Below are positions 41,729-41,924 of a stretch of 41,924 nucleotides of DNA, in pieces; the first letter of the stretch is position 1; every line of letters begins with the position of its first letter. The notes under the pieces are model-generated. The model had not been told where the DNA came from and searched no databases. It saw only the letters and a program-made list of their open reading frames with translations. The DNA is from Haliea salexigens DSM 19537. Its GTDB lineage: Bacteria > Pseudomonadota > Gammaproteobacteria > Pseudomonadales > Halieaceae. The translations under genes and the position numbers were made by a program. The stretch lies in contig NZ_AUHJ01000021.1 of NCBI RefSeq assembly GCF_000423125.1, forward strand, positions 1 through 41,924, in the 5' to 3' direction.

Positions 41729-41924
41729 TCAAGCGGCATAGCGGATGAACTCAGCTTCGAAGTATTTGGCAACTCGCCCGGGCAGCTTTTGCAATTTCCG
41801 CAGGTGGTTCAATGCCTTCGCCTTGAGTTCCTTCTTGTTGCGTGCCGGCTGCCCCTTGTGAACGCCTGCCTTCAAATCACAGTTCAGATATTCGTCGGGA
41901 TTCAGTTCCGGGGAGTAGGCCGGC
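41729..41924 (-). CDS. IS630-family transposase, C-terminal fragment
   Basis: Read on the minus strand from the window edge, the frame begins PAYSPELNPDEYLNCDLKAG, the conserved end of the DDE domain of IS630-type transposases. It continues through basic helices to EFIRYAA and a stop. The 5' part lies outside the window, so completeness cannot be judged. The 106 bases between it and the SET piece hold no other gene. Confidence 0.88.
   Translation of the reverse strand, partial: PAYSPELNPDEYLNCDLKAGVHKGQPARNKKELKAKALNHLRKLQKLPGRVAKYFEAEFIRYAA

Noticed and set aside
1-41924. CRISPR arrays, tRNA and rRNA genes
   Set aside because: I saw no regularly spaced direct repeats, cloverleaf sequences or rRNA-like stretches on either strand.

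Overview
The window looks like an integrative conjugative element (ICE) or its remnant in a GC-rich gammaproteobacterium, loaded with anti-phage defence cargo and flanked by insertion sequences. The host call rests on the conjugation genes (the ICEHin1056/PFGI-1 'G-type' secretion family, common in Pseudomonas, Halomonas-like and related genera), YegP, CsrA and high GC. I cannot name the genus. There are no rRNA or tRNA genes, no CRISPR array, no relaxase and no intact integrase in the window.

Left edge (1-731): the 3' end of an IS3-family transposase abuts the catalytic C-terminus of a tyrosine recombinase, so the integrase seems to have been cut by the IS.

Defence and cargo region (732-18950): a two-gene CBASS (CD-NTase plus SLATT membrane effector). 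Then a type I restriction-modification operon (half-HsdS, HsdM, HsdS, HsdR, YgjP-like metallopeptidase) divergent from a Fic protein. Next come a DNA-binding-like gene truncated by an 8-bp slippage duplication, an AbiE-like type IV toxin-antitoxin pair and a membrane-anchored Mrr-type nuclease. These are followed by an unexplained three-gene cassette (sigma-70-like protein, acidic protein, ImmA/IrrE metallopeptidase) and a small Cys-rich protein with a DUF3892-like partner. CBASS and the sigma/ImmA cassette are visibly AT-richer than the rest, which suggests separate acquisition.

Processing and control genes (19008-22169): topoisomerase III, a CsrA homologue and a small protein form a tight minus-strand operon followed by a TTG-started small gene. 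One small plus-strand gene is convergent with traG.

Conjugation operon (22166-38975, minus strand): transcription runs from a small Cro/YdaS-like HTH gene through TIGR03759, a lytic transglycosylase, TIGR03765, TraD, TIGR03747, TIGR03758, TIGR03745, TIGR03750, TIGR03746, TIGR03749, TIGR03752, the TIGR03751 lipoprotein, the TraC ATPase, TIGR03757, TIGR03756, TIGR03755, a small membrane protein and TraG. Nearly all junctions are 4-bp ATGA or short overlaps, so this is one translationally coupled unit. The RAQPRD and DsbC-type genes often found in such clusters are not seen.

Right edge (39219-41924): a 32-bp palindrome, yegP, then a SET-domain gene split by a complete 1196-bp IS5-family element with TTAA target duplications. 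Removing the IS and one TTAA restores a continuous 99-residue SET protein. An IS630-family transposase fragment runs off the end.
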